A DNA stretch of 64,000 nt from Methylorubrum populi. Its GTDB lineage: Bacteria > Pseudomonadota > Alphaproteobacteria > Rhizobiales > Beijerinckiaceae. Below, piece after piece: positions 51,601 to 64,000 of this stretch. The first letter of the stretch is position 1. Each line of letters starts with the position of its first letter. The DNA is taken from positions 248,001 to 312,000 of the forward strand of contig DYYG01000013.1 of NCBI GenBank assembly GCA_020741775.1, written 5' to 3'. The notes beneath the pieces were generated by a model. It saw only the letters and a list, made by a program, of their open reading frames with translations. It did no database searches and had not been told where the DNA came from. The translations under genes were made by a program, and so were the position numbers.

Positions 51601-51769
51601 TCGGGATGATCTTGGCCGTTCGACCGTGCGAGGTCAACGCGGATGGCCCCGTCGACATCGCGCGCTTTACCCAGCGTGCCTCGCGCAGGGCCCCGGAAAC
51701 GGGTGCAGTCGCGTTCTCGCCCGAATGCGATTATATGAGAGCCGTTCCAGCTTTCTAAGGTCTTGAGCC

Positions 51770-53047
51770 ATGGCGACGGCGTCGTTCGACTCCGCCCCGG
51801 GCGCGCCGCGCGCCCTAACCTCCATCGAGAAGACGCCCGAGGTCACGGCGCTCTCGACCCTGCCCGGCCGCAAGGCCTCGCTCGTCGGGCAGACCCGCGA
51901 GGGGCTGAAGCAGGCGCTGATCGGCATCGGCGTGCCGGAGCGCGAGGCGCGGATGCGGACGAGCCAGATCTGGCACTGGCTCTACGTGCGCGGCGCGCAT
52001 GAATTTTCCGAGATGACCAATGTCGGCAAGGGGCTGAAGGCGCAGCTGGCGCAACACTTCACCCTCGACCGGCCGGAAGTGGTGACCGAGCAGGTCTCCC
52101 GCGACGGCACCCGCAAATGGCTGCTGCGCATGGCCCCGACCGGCGCGCACGACCACAATCGCGGCGCCGAGATCGAGTGCGTCTACATCCCCGGCGATGA
52201 TCGCGGCACGCTCTGCGTCTCGTCCCAAGTCGGCTGCACGCTGACCTGCTCGTTCTGCCACACCGGCACGCAGCGCCTCGTGCGCAACCTCTCCACCGCC
52301 GAGATCGTCTCTCAGCTCATCGTCGCCCGCGATGCGCTCGGCGACTTCACCGGCCAGATGCCGGGCAAGGATGGCGGCGAGGCCGGCCGGCTCGTCACCA
52401 ACATCGTGTTCATGGGCATGGGCGAGCCGCTCTACAATCTCGACGCGGTGATCGACGCCATCGCGGTGATGTCGGACCCGGAGGGCCTCGCCCTCTCCCG
52501 GCGGCGCATCACCGTCTCGACCTCCGGCGTGGTGCCGCAGATCGAGCGCCTGGGGCTCGAAGCCAACGCGATGCTGGCGATCTCGCTGCACGCCGTGCGC
52601 GACGAGCTGCGCGACGAACTGGTGCCCCTGAACCGCAAATACCCGATCGCCCAGCTGCTCGATGCCTGCCGGAACTATCCGGGACTGAGCAATGCCCGGC
52701 GCATCACCTTCGAATACGTGATGCTCAAGGGCGTGAACGATTCGGATGCCGATGCCCGCGCCCTGGTGCGGCTGCTCAAGGGCATCCCGGCCAAGATCAA
52801 CCTGATCCCGTTCAATCCCTGGCCCGGCTCGAAATACGAGTGCTCGGATTGGGAGCGGATCGAGCGGTTCTCGGAATTCGTGTTCAACGCCGGCTACGCC
52901 TCGCCGGTGCGCACCCCGCGCGGACGCGACATCCTGGCGGCCTGTGGCCAGCTCAAGAGCGAGACCGAGAAACTGCGCGCCCGTGCCCGGATGATGCTCG
53001 AATCGGGCATGGGCGCGGAAGCCGTCTACGCCGATCAGGTCGATTGA
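51770..53047 (+). CDS. rlmN: Dual-specificity 23S rRNA / tRNA adenine-C2 methyltransferase RlmN
   Basis: 425 aa, radical SAM enzyme. The [4Fe-4S] motif is CTLTCSFC (Cys156, Cys160, Cys163). [12 protein letters not shown] is the SAM-binding GGE-like block, [37 protein letters not shown], and [12 protein letters not shown] are family-specific. The C-terminal ILAACGQL holds the methyl-accepting Cys. It methylates A2503 of 23S rRNA and A37 of some tRNAs. It is divergent from the riboswitch-controlled receptor and is not obviously linked to the methionine genes that follow. Confidence 0.96.
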   Translation: MATASFDSAPGAPRALTSIEKTPEVTALSTLPGRKASLVGQTREGLKQALIGIGVPEREARMRTSQIWHWLYVRGAHEFSEMTNVGKGLKAQLAQHFTLDRPEVVTEQVSRDGTRKWLLRMAPTGAHDHNRGAEIECVYIPGDDRGTLCVSSQVGCTLTCSFCHTGTQRLVRNLSTAEIVSQLIVARDALGDFTGQMPGKDGGEAGRLVTNIVFMGMGEPLYNLDAVIDAIAVMSDPEGLALSRRRITVSTSGVVPQIERLGLEANAMLAISLHAVRDELRDELVPLNRKYPIAQLLDACRNYPGLSNARRITFEYVMLKGVNDSDADARALVRLLKGIPAKINLIPFNPWPGSKYECSDWERIERFSEFVFNAGYASPVRTPRGRDILAACGQLKSETEKLRARARMMLESGMGAEAVYADQVD

Positions 53048-53190
53048 GCGGCAACGCGCCCCGTCCTTTCACAAGCGAAGCCGACGCCATCCCGGATCGC
53101 GGCGCAAGCCGGACGAGGCATTCCAGGGATCCCGCCCATCCGGCGGTGATATCCTGAAGCGCAAACCCCTTGCCACGAGCCCTCTACGCA

Positions 53191-53208
53191 CATAAAGATA
53201 TCTTTATG
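53191..53208 (+). promoter_or_regulatory. Perfect 18-bp palindrome over the ArsR-methyltransferase start codon
   Basis: CATAAAGAT-ATCTTTATG is a perfect palindrome whose last three bases are the ATG of the gene at 53206. It is AT-rich in GC-rich surroundings and has the size and symmetry of an ArsR-family operator. Autoregulation is inferred. The same sequence does not appear upstream of metF or metH in this window. Confidence 0.65.
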
Positions 53209-54234
53209 TCTAGCGAGAGCGGCCCGCAGAACAGCGTCGATTCGGTCCCGGTGCCCTTCGCCGAGGCGCTCGCCGTGCTGCGGGCGGCGGCGGAGGAGAC
53301 GCGGCTGCGCATCCTCGCGCTCCTCGCCGAAGGGGAATTGTCGGTCTCCGACCTCACCGACATCCTCGGTCAGTCGCAGCCGCGCATCTCGCGCCACCTC
53401 AAGCTTCTGGTCGAATCAGGCCTGATCGAGCGTCACCGCGAAGGCGCCTGGGCCTTCTTCCGCCTGCGCGAGGCAGCCATCGGCTTCGTCGAGCCGCTGA
53501 TCGCCGCCCTGGAGCGTTCGACGCCGCCGCTCTCGGAGGATCGGGCCCGGCTCGATTCGGTCCGAACCCAGCGGGCTGAAGCGGCGCAGTCCTTCTTCGC
53601 CCGGCTCGCCCCGAAATGGGACGGGCTGCGCTCCCTGCATGTGCCCGAAGCGACCGTCGAGGCGGCGGTGCTCGACGTGCTGGGCGATCGGCCGATCGGC
53701 CATGTGGTCGATCTGGGCACCGGCACCGGCAAGATGCTCGGCCTGCTCGCGCCGCGCGCGACCCGCGCCACCGGGCTCGATTCGAGCCATGCCATGCTGT
53801 CGGTCGCCCGCGCCAACCTCGAACGGCTCGGTCTGTCGCGGGTCGATCTGCGCCAGGGCGACATTCACGCGCCGCCCTTCGGGCGCGGCGGCTTCGACCT
53901 CGTGGTGCTGCACCAAGTGCTGCACTATCTCGACGACCCGGCCCGGGCGCTGCGCGAGGCGACCCGTCTCGTCGCCCCCGGCGGGCGGCTCCTGGTCGTC
54001 GATTTTGCGCCGCACAATCTCGAGCAATTGCGCGAGAGCCAAGCCCATCGCCGTCTCGGCTTCGCGGCCGAACAGGTCTCCGGCTGGCTGGTCCAGGCCG
54101 GCCTGAGCGATGTCGAAAGCCGCGACCTCGCCCCCGAGGACGGCACCGAACTGCCTCTCACCGTCACGCTCTGGCTGGCGCACGACGCCTCCGCCGGACT
54201 CGCGGCGGCCGATTCCGAACGCGCCGTGGCCTGA
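53206..54234 (+). CDS. ArsR-family HTH fused to a SAM-dependent methyltransferase domain
   Basis: 342 aa from the ATG at 53206. Residues about 15-95 are an ArsR winged helix (FAEALAVLRAAAEETRLRILALLAEGELSVSDLTDILGQSQPRISRHLKLLVESGLIERHREGAWAFFRL), without the usual metal-binding Cys pair in the recognition helix. Residues about 125-330 are a class I methyltransferase with GTGTGKMLGLLA (171-182) and LDSSHAML. The methyltransferase-like half may sense SAM or S-adenosylhomocysteine instead of, or as well as, acting as an enzyme. metF follows 48 bp later and metH after that, so methionine/C1 control is likely. An operator-like palindrome covers its start. Confidence 0.88.
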   Translation: MSSESGPQNSVDSVPVPFAEALAVLRAAAEETRLRILALLAEGELSVSDLTDILGQSQPRISRHLKLLVESGLIERHREGAWAFFRLREAAIGFVEPLIAALERSTPPLSEDRARLDSVRTQRAEAAQSFFARLAPKWDGLRSLHVPEATVEAAVLDVLGDRPIGHVVDLGTGTGKMLGLLAPRATRATGLDSSHAMLSVARANLERLGLSRVDLRQGDIHAPPFGRGGFDLVVLHQVLHYLDDPARALREATRLVAPGGRLLVVDFAPHNLEQLRESQAHRRLGFAAEQVSGWLVQAGLSDVESRDLAPEDGTELPLTVTLWLAHDASAGLAAADSERAVA

Positions 54235-54282
54235 GCCCACGGTCCTCACGACGAAGCGACCTTCAGGAGAAGGGACGAGACG

Positions 54283-55203
54283 ATGCCCAGCACCTCCCGA
54301 CACCGCGCCAGCCGCGACGGCTACCACCCGATCCGCGTCTCGATCGAGTTCTTCCCGCCGAAGACCGACGAGATGGAGAAGATCCTCTGGGCCTCGATCG
54401 AGCGCCTCGCGCCGCTCCAGCCGAGCTTCGTCTCGGTGACCTACGGGGCCGGCGGCTCGACCCGCGAGCGCACCCACAACACGGTCGCCCGGATGGTCCG
54501 TGAGACCAACCTGAAGCCGGCCGCGCACCTCACCTGCGTGGACGCCACCCGCGCGGAGATCGACGCGGTGGTGCAGTCCTACTGGGACGCGGGCGTGCGC
54601 CACATCGTGGCTTTGCGCGGCGATCCGGCCGAGGGCGTGGGCCAAGCCTATCGGCCGCATCCGGAGGGCTACGCCACGACCGCCGAGTTGGTCGCGGGGA
54701 TCAAGCGCATCGGTGACTTCAAGGTCTCGGTCTCGGCCTATCCCGAGAAGCACCCCGAGGCGGCCTCGCTCGACGCCGACATCGACGCCCTGAAGGCCAA
54801 GGTCGATGCCGGCGCCGATCAGGCGATCACCCAGTTCTTCTTCGAGAACGAGGTCTATCTGCGCTACCTGGAGAAGGTGCGGGCCGCAGGGATCACGATC
54901 CCGATCATCCCGGGCATCCTGACGGTGCAGAACTTCAAGCAGGCCGCGAACTTCGCCCGGCGCACCGGCGCCTCGGTGCCCTACTGGCTCGCCGCCCGGT
55001 TTGAGGGTCTCGATGACGACGTCGAGACCCGCCGGCTGGTCGCCGCCGCGGTGGCGGCCGAACAGGTGCTCGACCTCGTGGACGAGGGCGTCAAGGACTT
55101 CCACTTCTACTCGATGAACCGCTCCGATCTCGTCTACGCGATCTGCCATCTGCTCGGTCTGCGTTCCCAAGCGCCGGCCAAGCCGGCGGCGAAGGCGGCC
55201 TGA
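54283..55203 (+). CDS. metF: 5,10-methylenetetrahydrofolate reductase MetF
   Basis: 306 aa with AGGAGAAGGGA before the ATG. The family start VSIEFFPPKTDEMEKILWASIERLAPLQPSFVSVTYGAGGSTRERT is present, with the catalytic Glu in IEFFPPK. HLTCVDATR, HIVALRGDP and ITQFFFENEVYLRYLEK (folate side) follow. FAD-dependent, it reduces methylene-THF to methyl-THF, the methyl donor for MetH. It lies directly after the ArsR-methyltransferase gene. A repeat element separates it from metH. Confidence 0.95.
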   Translation: MPSTSRHRASRDGYHPIRVSIEFFPPKTDEMEKILWASIERLAPLQPSFVSVTYGAGGSTRERTHNTVARMVRETNLKPAAHLTCVDATRAEIDAVVQSYWDAGVRHIVALRGDPAEGVGQAYRPHPEGYATTAELVAGIKRIGDFKVSVSAYPEKHPEAASLDADIDALKAKVDAGADQAITQFFFENEVYLRYLEKVRAAGITIPIIPGILTVQNFKQAANFARRTGASVPYWLAARFEGLDDDVETRRLVAAAVAAEQVLDLVDEGVKDFHFYSMNRSDLVYAICHLLGLRSQAPAKPAAKAA

Positions 55204-55225
55204 CCCTTCGCTTCCACACTCCTGA

Positions 55226-55340
55226 CCCTCCTCCCGAGGTGCCCGCGTCAGCGGGCCTCGAAGGAGGGCTCCAGGGATCCCTGCGCTCTCTGGAGGTCTC
55301 CTCCGAGGCCTCCGCTTCGCTCCGGCACCTCAGGATGGGG
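55226..55340. repeat. Dispersed palindromic intergenic repeat
   Basis: CCCTCCTCCCGAGGTGC at the left and GCACCTCAGGATGGGG-type sequence at the right (TCCGGCACCTCAGGATGGGG ends at 55340) form imperfect outer arms. CCTCGAAGGAGG and CTCCTCCGAGG inside match the element at 30686-30798 in plan. It fills most of the 199-bp metF-metH gap. Confidence 0.8.
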
Positions 55341-55402
55341 TGGGTTGATGCGACCGACGCTTTCGGCCATCGCCGTTCCGGAAAATCCCAGGATCGTCTG
55401 AC

Positions 55403-59155
<3,753 letters not shown>

Positions 59156-59355
59156 GCAGGCCCGCGCAGCCCCCACGTCATCGGCGGCCCTACCAATCAG
59201 GGTGTCGGCGATGGCGTGGGGCGCGGCGTGCTCAAAGTCACACCCGTCGCCGGAACGCCCCGGCTCCCCCACTTTCCCCTTGCCGAACGGCGGCGGGGCG
59301 CGGCACGCCAGACCTCTTACCCGCGGGGACGCCCCGCCTTCGACAGGAAGTCCCG

Positions 59356-59568
59356 ATGCGCCCCACGCTCCTCATCGCCGCCGCGGTCCTGGCCCTTGGC
59401 CTCGGCGCCTGCAACAGCACGGATTCCGGCGGCCCCGGCCTGTCCTCGGCCTTCGATGCCAGCAACTACCGCAGCTCCAGCGACACCAACGGCACCCAGA
59501 CTCGCCGGGACGTGAACCGCGCCTATACGCAGCCCTCGCTGCCTTCGATCGCCAATCGCGGCTTCTGA
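59356..59568 (+). CDS. Small lipoprotein of unknown function
   Basis: 70 aa. The signal MRPTLLIAAAVLALGLGAC has a lipobox (LGAC, Cys19), so it should be lipid-modified and anchored in a membrane. The mature part (NSTDSGGPGLSSAFDASNYRSSSD...) is Ser/Asn/Thr-rich with no known domain. GGAAG lies 5 nt before the ATG. It stands alone 200 bp after metH, and its 3' end is only 3 bp from the end of the converging acetyltransferase gene. Confidence 0.75.
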   Translation: MRPTLLIAAAVLALGLGACNSTDSGGPGLSSAFDASNYRSSSDTNGTQTRRDVNRAYTQPSLPSIANRGF

Positions 59569-59571
59569 TCC

Positions 59572-60786
59572 TCAGCGTCCCCGCCGCAACCGCCGCAGGC
59601 TCTGGACCGCTGCCCAGAGCCGCGGCGAACGCTTGATCCGATGCTTGAGCCGGATCGCGGCGCCCGAGGCCAGGACGAGCAGGTGGCTGGCCGGGCTCAC
59701 CGGCACCACCTGCTCGACGAGTTCGATGGTCTCGTCGCAGGTCTTGGCCTTGTAGCCCGCCTCGCCGACGCCGAGATCGAGCGCCCGGCGGCCCCGCGCC
59801 GCCTGCTGGCCGACAAGTCGGTGCAGCAGGATCTCACCGGGGCTGAACCGGCCGAGTTCGGGGTCGGTGTCGAACGAGGTCCACATCCCGCAGAACCGCG
59901 CCGCATCGACCGCGCCGCCGAAGGTCGCCAGGATGCGCCCGCTCTCCGTCGCCACCAGGGCATGGACCTCGATGGCCGGAGCCGTGCCCTCCGCGCCCGG
60001 CGCGGTCGCGGCGGCGATGAAGCGGCGGATGCCGGCCGCCGCGTAGGGGTCGGCGATGCCGAGGCCTGTGAAACGCGCCGCCTTCTGCGCGTAGAAGGCG
60101 GCCTGGATCTCGGCCGCCGCCTCCGGCGTCCCGGCGATGCGGTGCTCGACCGGGCCCAGGGCCTCCACGAGCTTGCGCTCCTTCGCCCTGAGCTTCTTGC
60201 GGGTATCGCCGCTGAACACCCGGCGCAGGGTCGCCTCCGCATCGGGGCCGAGCAGCATGCCGTAGGCATCGCTCGGGGCCGGCAGGCCGCGGGCGCTCAG
60301 GGGGTTCGGCACCCCGTCCCAGAAGCGCGGCTGGTTGCGGAAGGCGAAGGCATCGATGCCCGCCGCACGGCCCGCCCGCACCAGCGCCTCGGTCAGATCC
60401 TCCGGCCGCAAAGCCGCCGCCTCGCGGGAGGCGAAGAGCGGCATGTGGAAATTGGCGTGCCGGTCGCCGACCACCCGGGCGATTCGGAGAGGTCCCCGGC
60501 GTCCCACGGTGAGCGGGAGCAGCAGGCGGGGGCGGCCGCCCTCGTCCCGCAGCACCAGGATCCGCGTCGCCTCGCCGGCATCGATCCCGGCTTCGAGATA
60601 GGCCGCCACCCAGTCGAAGCGCTGATAGGGCGTCATCAGAACCGCCGGATCGGCTTCGAGCGCCCGCCACAGCCCCTCGGCCGCCGCGAGATCGGTGAAG
60701 ACCTCCGCTTCCATGACGCCGCGGGCACGGCTCCGCGCGCGCAGCGGCCGACCCAGATCCTCGGCGAGAGCCGCCATGCCCGTCAT
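59572..60786 (-). CDS. GNAT-fold acyltransferase of the CelD/BcsL type
   Basis: 404 aa; the ATG at 60777 is an equally good start, with a GGGGGA about 9 nt upstream. The sequence shows the twin GNAT layout of this family. TPYQRFDWVAAYLEAG opens it, RKKLRAKERKLVEALGPVEHRI is the central linker, and FYAQKAARFTGLGI is followed by the acyl-CoA region GGAVDAARFCGMWTSFDTDPELGRFSPGEILLHRLVGQQAARGRRALDLGVGEAGYKAKTC. Such enzymes are found with polysaccharide genes, and a polysaccharide deacetylase is divergent from it here. The substrate is unknown. Confidence 0.75.
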   Translation of the reverse strand: MTGMAALAEDLGRPLRARSRARGVMEAEVFTDLAAAEGLWRALEADPAVLMTPYQRFDWVAAYLEAGIDAGEATRILVLRDEGGRPRLLLPLTVGRRGPLRIARVVGDRHANFHMPLFASREAAALRPEDLTEALVRAGRAAGIDAFAFRNQPRFWDGVPNPLSARGLPAPSDAYGMLLGPDAEATLRRVFSGDTRKKLRAKERKLVEALGPVEHRIAGTPEAAAEIQAAFYAQKAARFTGLGIADPYAAAGIRRFIAAATAPGAEGTAPAIEVHALVATESGRILATFGGAVDAARFCGMWTSFDTDPELGRFSPGEILLHRLVGQQAARGRRALDLGVGEAGYKAKTCDETIELVEQVVPVSPASHLLVLASGAAIRLKHRIKRSPRLWAAVQSLRRLRRGR

Positions 60787-61003
60787 CCCCCCGGCACGGA
60801 GGCCCGGCTCCCCTTCGGCCGGGCCCGAACAAAAACAAGAACGCGAAAACACCTGCCGGCGACCCTCGCCGCCCCATCCTCAAGTTCCGGTTGATGGGGC
60901 CGGGCGACCTGCGGGGATGGGTAACGAAAGCTTTTCGCGTCGTCCGCTAGCCTCGAGGCTGCCGCAACGCCGCCGGCGCTCCCGAGAAAGCGTGTCGCGC
61001 CCG

Positions 61004-62056
61004 ATGCTCTCGTCCCGCACCCGTCACCGCCTGTTCCGTGCCGGCTTCCGTGCCGTGGCCGCGACCGGGGCCGACCGCTGGCTCGCTCCCGCAGCCCGTG
61101 GGCGCGGTCTGATTCTCACCTTCCACCATGTTCGGCCGGAGCCGGCCCCGGCCTTCGCGCCCAACGCCCTCCTGTCGATCACCCCCGATTTCCTCGACCG
61201 GACGCTGCGCCGGCTCGCCGCCCGGGGCTTCGAGCTGATCGGTCTCGACCGTGTGCCCGAGCGGCTCGCCGCCCCGGCGAACGGGCGTCCCTTCGCGGTG
61301 CTCACCTTCGATGACGGCTATCGCGACAATGTCGAACAGGCCCGCCCGGTGCTCGCCCGGCACGGTGCCCCCTGGACTCTGTTCGTCACCACCGACTTCG
61401 CCGACGGGCGCGGGCGGCTGTGGTGGATCGAGCTGGAGCGGGCCATCGCCCGGCTCGACGCGGTGCGGCTCTCCTCCGGGCCCGTGCTGCCGGCGCGGAC
61501 GCCAGCGCAGAAGAGTGCGGCCTTCGAGACGGTCTACCGGATCTTGCGCGCGGGCCCGGAGGAGATCCTGCTGGAGGAGATCGCCCGCCTCTGCCGCGAG
61601 GCCGGCTTCGCGGCCGGCGGCCTCGCCTCCGCCCTCTGCCTGGGCTGGGACGCCCTGCGTGATCTCGCCCGTGATCCGGGCGTCACCATCGGTGCCCACA
61701 CCCTGTCGCACCCGATGCTTGCCAAGCACGGGGCCGCCTTCGCGGAGCGGGAGATTGCGGAGAGCCGCGCGCGGATCGAGGCGGAACTGGGCCGCCCGGT
61801 GCGCCATCTGTCCTATCCGGTCGGCGACCCGACCTCGGCGGGCATCCGCGAATTCGGAATGGCCCGTCACCTCGGCTTCACGACCGCCGTGACGACCCGG
61901 CCGGGTCATCTCTTCGTCGAGCACGCGGAGCATTGCCACGCCCTGCCGCGGGTCTCGGTGAACGGGCTGCACCAGACCGACGCGGCGCTGGCGAGCCTGC
62001 TCTCCGGCGTGCCGTTCCTGGCCTGGAACCGGGGACGCCGGCTCAACGTGGCGTGA
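61004..62056 (+). CDS. Polysaccharide deacetylase (NodB-like)
   Basis: 350 aa from the ATG at 61004; an in-frame GTG at 60992 and an ATG further upstream are alternatives. GLILTFHHVRPEP opens the NodB domain, and AVLTFDDGYRDNV contains the catalytic Asp and metal-binding Asp. GVTIGAHTLSHPML supplies the HxxxH metal ligands, and LSYPVGDPTS closes it. It removes acetyl groups from an N- or O-acetylated polysaccharide, with surface or exopolysaccharide as likely target. No clear signal peptide is visible. It is divergent from the CelD-like acyltransferase, which suggests a shared polysaccharide role. Confidence 0.85.
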   Translation: MLSSRTRHRLFRAGFRAVAATGADRWLAPAARGRGLILTFHHVRPEPAPAFAPNALLSITPDFLDRTLRRLAARGFELIGLDRVPERLAAPANGRPFAVLTFDDGYRDNVEQARPVLARHGAPWTLFVTTDFADGRGRLWWIELERAIARLDAVRLSSGPVLPARTPAQKSAAFETVYRILRAGPEEILLEEIARLCREAGFAAGGLASALCLGWDALRDLARDPGVTIGAHTLSHPMLAKHGAAFAEREIAESRARIEAELGRPVRHLSYPVGDPTSAGIREFGMARHLGFTTAVTTRPGHLFVEHAEHCHALPRVSVNGLHQTDAALASLLSGVPFLAWNRGRRLNVA

Positions 62057-62068
62057 GAAGGCGCCCGG

Positions 62069-62497
62069 TCAGCGACGGCGGCGGCGCGGGCGCGACGTGC
62101 CGGAATCGGTCTCGGACGATCCGCTCTCGGCGCCGCCGACATCGAAGCTGGCACTGGCCCGGCCGTGGCGGCGGCCGTAGCGCCCCCGCCGTCCCCTGCG
62201 CGTCGGCTCGACATCGGGCTCCTCGACGGAGGGAATCCCGGGGATCGTCGCGGTCGTCGCGACCGAGGTCGTGCTGGCGGTGGTGTCGCCCGTGCTCACA
62301 TAGCCGCCGCCGCTCGCGATGTTCCGGGCCGGCGGGCCGAACATGGCGAGGCATTGATTGTAGGCGAGGTCGTTCTTGAGCCGCTCGCACTCCGCCATCG
62401 AGCGCGGCGTTCCCTGAGCCAGGGCCGGAACGGCAAGCGTCAGGAGGCAGGCGGAGAGGAGAACCTGCGGCCGGAACGGGGACAGACGACGGCGCAT
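62069..62497 (-). CDS. Secreted protein with basic Arg-rich tail, unknown function
   Basis: 142 aa from the ATG at 62497. The signal peptide ends VPALAQ near residue 28. Two Cys follow (MAECERLKNDLAYNQCLAMFGPPARN), in a pattern seen in several small alphaproteobacterial periplasmic proteins. A Thr/Ser-rich middle leads to RRGRRGRYGRRHGRA and a final Arg run. The basic tail might bind nucleic acid, lipid or an acidic polymer. It converges on the deacetylase gene with a 12-bp gap. Confidence 0.65.
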   Translation of the reverse strand: MRRRLSPFRPQVLLSACLLTLAVPALAQGTPRSMAECERLKNDLAYNQCLAMFGPPARNIASGGGYVSTGDTTASTTSVATTATIPGIPSVEEPDVEPTRRGRRGRYGRRHGRASASFDVGGAESGSSETDSGTSRPRRRRR

Positions 62498-62596
62498 GGG
62501 CGACGGGCGACCTTCGGAAGCGAACCTTGAGCGTAGAGCGTCCAACCTTGTCGCGGGGGAGTGCGGCGAAAAAAGGGGCTCATGGTGTCCGAAGCC

Positions 62597-62803
62597 CTAA
62601 TCGTCCGGACGGTCCATCCATCGGATCAAGGGCATCAGCGGGAAGATCCAGGCGATGCCGAGGATCGAGTAGATCACCGTCTGAACCGCGGGATGCGTTT
62701 CCGAGATGCGGCTGTCGGCGAGCGCCATGGCCAGCGGCGCATAGACGATCACGAAGGCCAGGATACCGAAGGTTCCGAGCAGGGTGCGCGTGCGGCGGCG
62801 CAT
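62597..62803 (-). CDS. DUF2842-type small membrane protein
   Basis: 68 aa from the ATG at 62803. Two transmembrane segments (about 9-27 and 43-62), with the conserved ending GIAWIFPLMPLIRWMDRPDD typical of the DUF2842 family of alphaproteobacteria. The function is unknown. It is divergent from ctaA over 259 bp, an arrangement I recall from related genomes, so a link to cytochrome oxidase assembly is possible. Confidence 0.7.
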   Translation of the reverse strand: MRRRTRTLLGTFGILAFVIVYAPLAMALADSRISETHPAVQTVIYSILGIAWIFPLMPLIRWMDRPDD

Positions 62804-63062
62804 GGGGCCGGGCTCTCTCGTAGCGGGAAGGCGCGCCCGTTCCGGGCCGTGAAGGGTCGTACCGGTCCCTCTCCTCCCCCGCAACGCCGGGCGGCTGCGT
62901 CACATCACGTTCGACGCATTCCTTCGACGATGACGGATGTGGGCTTCGCCCGAATGCCGCGTGGCCTCATACGTCGCGTTGCGTGCCGGCGGTCGCATCC
63001 CGTAAGCCCAACCCGGCCGTTCCCGGCCCGACCTGCCATCCGAGATCCCGGCATCCGAGACC

Positions 63063-64000
63063 ATGAGACTGTCCAAAGCTCCGCCCGATGACCGCTTCGA
63101 CGCCGTGCCGGCGGCCTCCAGCCGCCCCGGCCGGGGCGCGGTGCGCGCGTGGCTCTACCTGCTGGCCGTGCTCGTGGTGGCGATGGTCGCGGTCGGCGGC
63201 GCCACCCGGCTCACCGGTTCGGGGCTGTCGATCACCGAATGGCGACCGGTCACCGGCGCGATCCCGCCCCTGAGCGCCGCCGATTGGGCGGCCGAGTTCG
63301 ATAAGTATCGCGACACGCCGCAATTCCGGATTATCAACCAGGGCATCGCCCTCGACGACTTCAAGACGCTCTACTGGTGGGAATGGGGCCACCGCCTGCT
63401 CGGGCGGATCGTCGGCCTCGTGTTCTTCCTGCCCTTCGCATGGTTCTGGTGGCGCGGCCTGCTCGGGCGCCGGCTGCTGCTCGGGCTCCTCGGCCTCGGC
63501 CTGCTCGGTGGACTCCAGGGGGCGATCGGCTGGATCATGGTCGCCTCGGGCCTCCAGCCGGGCATGACGGCGGTGGCGCCGCTCAAGCTCGCCCTGCACC
63601 TCACCACCGCGAGCCTGATCCTCGCCGGCCTCGTCTGGCTTGCCGCCGGAACGCGGGCGCGGGCGCTCGCCCCCGCACCCGGTTCCGTGCGGATCGTCGC
63701 CGGCCTGCTACCGGCTCTGGTGCTGGTGCAGATCTGGCTCGGCGGGCTGGTGGCCGGCTCCAAGGCAGGGCTGCTCTACAACACGTGGCCGGACATGGAC
63801 GGCATGATCGTGCCGCCCGCCCGCCTGCTGTTCGACAAGGTGCCCCTGATCGAGAACTTCGTCGACAACCTCGCCCTGGTGCAGCTCAACCATCGCCTGT
63901 TCGCCTATCTCGTCGTGTTGGTGGCCCTCGCTCACGCCATTCAGGCCGCCCTTCGCCTTCCGGGCAGCGGCGCCGCCGGGCGGGCGAAGGGTGTTGCCGC
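63063..64000 (+). CDS. ctaA: Heme A synthase, COX15/CtaA family (cut at window end)
   Basis: 312 codons are visible from the ATG at 63063, and the frame is open to the last base. After a soluble start, AWLYLLAVLVVAMVAVGGATRLTGSGLSITEWRPVTGAIPPL is the first membrane helix plus the COX15 signature. Heme-ligand histidines lie in WEWGHRLLGR, LALHLTTA and LNHRLFAYL. GGLVAGSKAGLLYNTWPDMDG matches the family. It oxidises the C8 methyl of heme O to make heme A for aa3 oxidase in the inner membrane. The last one or two helices are beyond the window. Confidence 0.95.
   Translation, partial: MRLSKAPPDDRFDAVPAASSRPGRGAVRAWLYLLAVLVVAMVAVGGATRLTGSGLSITEWRPVTGAIPPLSAADWAAEFDKYRDTPQFRIINQGIALDDFKTLYWWEWGHRLLGRIVGLVFFLPFAWFWWRGLLGRRLLLGLLGLGLLGGLQGAIGWIMVASGLQPGMTAVAPLKLALHLTTASLILAGLVWLAAGTRARALAPAPGSVRIVAGLLPALVLVQIWLGGLVAGSKAGLLYNTWPDMDGMIVPPARLLFDKVPLIENFVDNLALVQLNHRLFAYLVVLVALAHAIQAALRLPGSGAAGRAKGVA

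Overview
The window looks like chromosomal DNA of a high-GC alphaproteobacterial methylotroph, most likely Methylobacterium/Methylorubrum (M. extorquens group). This is inferred from the complete N-methylglutamate (NMG) methylamine pathway, the mdh-sucCD-sucAB-lpd TCA block, the MetX/MetW pair, the AroK-AroB fusion and the GC-rich codon use. Nearly all of it is coding. There is no CRISPR array, integrase, transposase or prophage, and the one clearly AT-rich stretch (about 19.55-19.95 kb) is intergenic.

Layout. 0-8.9 kb: msrA (cut by the window edge) and msrB, a chorismate mutase divergent from metX-metW, plsC, ggt, two small secreted proteins and a PIMT-like methyltransferase. 9.0-19.3 kb: a nine-gene same-strand block that reads as an organosulfur scavenging system. 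It has an OprB-like porin, a branched-chain-type ABC transporter and three flavin-dependent desulfurisation-type enzymes (DszA-like, SfnG, DszC/SfnB-like). Several products are almost free of Met and Cys. 19.3-23.6 kb: AT-rich and repeat-bearing intergenic DNA, a second porin, tRNA-Gly(CCC) and a small membrane protein.

23.8-34.8 kb: the NMG pathway. mgsA-mgsB-mgsC-gmaS run on the minus strand and mgdABCD on the plus strand, with a GlxA-type AraC regulator between them. GmaS makes gamma-glutamylmethylamide from methylamine, MgsABC convert it to N-methylglutamate, and MgdABCD oxidise that to glutamate plus a C1 unit. 34.9-36.6 kb: a LOV-domain hybrid histidine kinase, a predicted blue-light sensor. 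36.8-46.1 kb: the TCA block mdh, sucC, sucD, sucA, sucB, lpdA.

46.4-51.6 kb: a TetR regulator divergent from an AroK-AroB fusion, then a TonB-dependent receptor with a well-conserved cobalamin riboswitch in its leader. 51.8-59.2 kb: rlmN and a methionine/C1 block: an ArsR-methyltransferase fusion regulator with a perfect palindrome over its start codon, metF, and B12-dependent metH. 59.3-64 kb: a lipoprotein, a CelD-like acetyltransferase, a polysaccharide deacetylase, small secreted and membrane proteins, and ctaA (COX15), cut by the window end.

Palindromic dispersed repeats recur between operons near 4.25, 30.7, 34.8 and 55.2 kb. Starts were chosen from family alignment from memory and visible ribosome binding sites. 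No database search was possible, so all family names rest on motif and sequence recognition.
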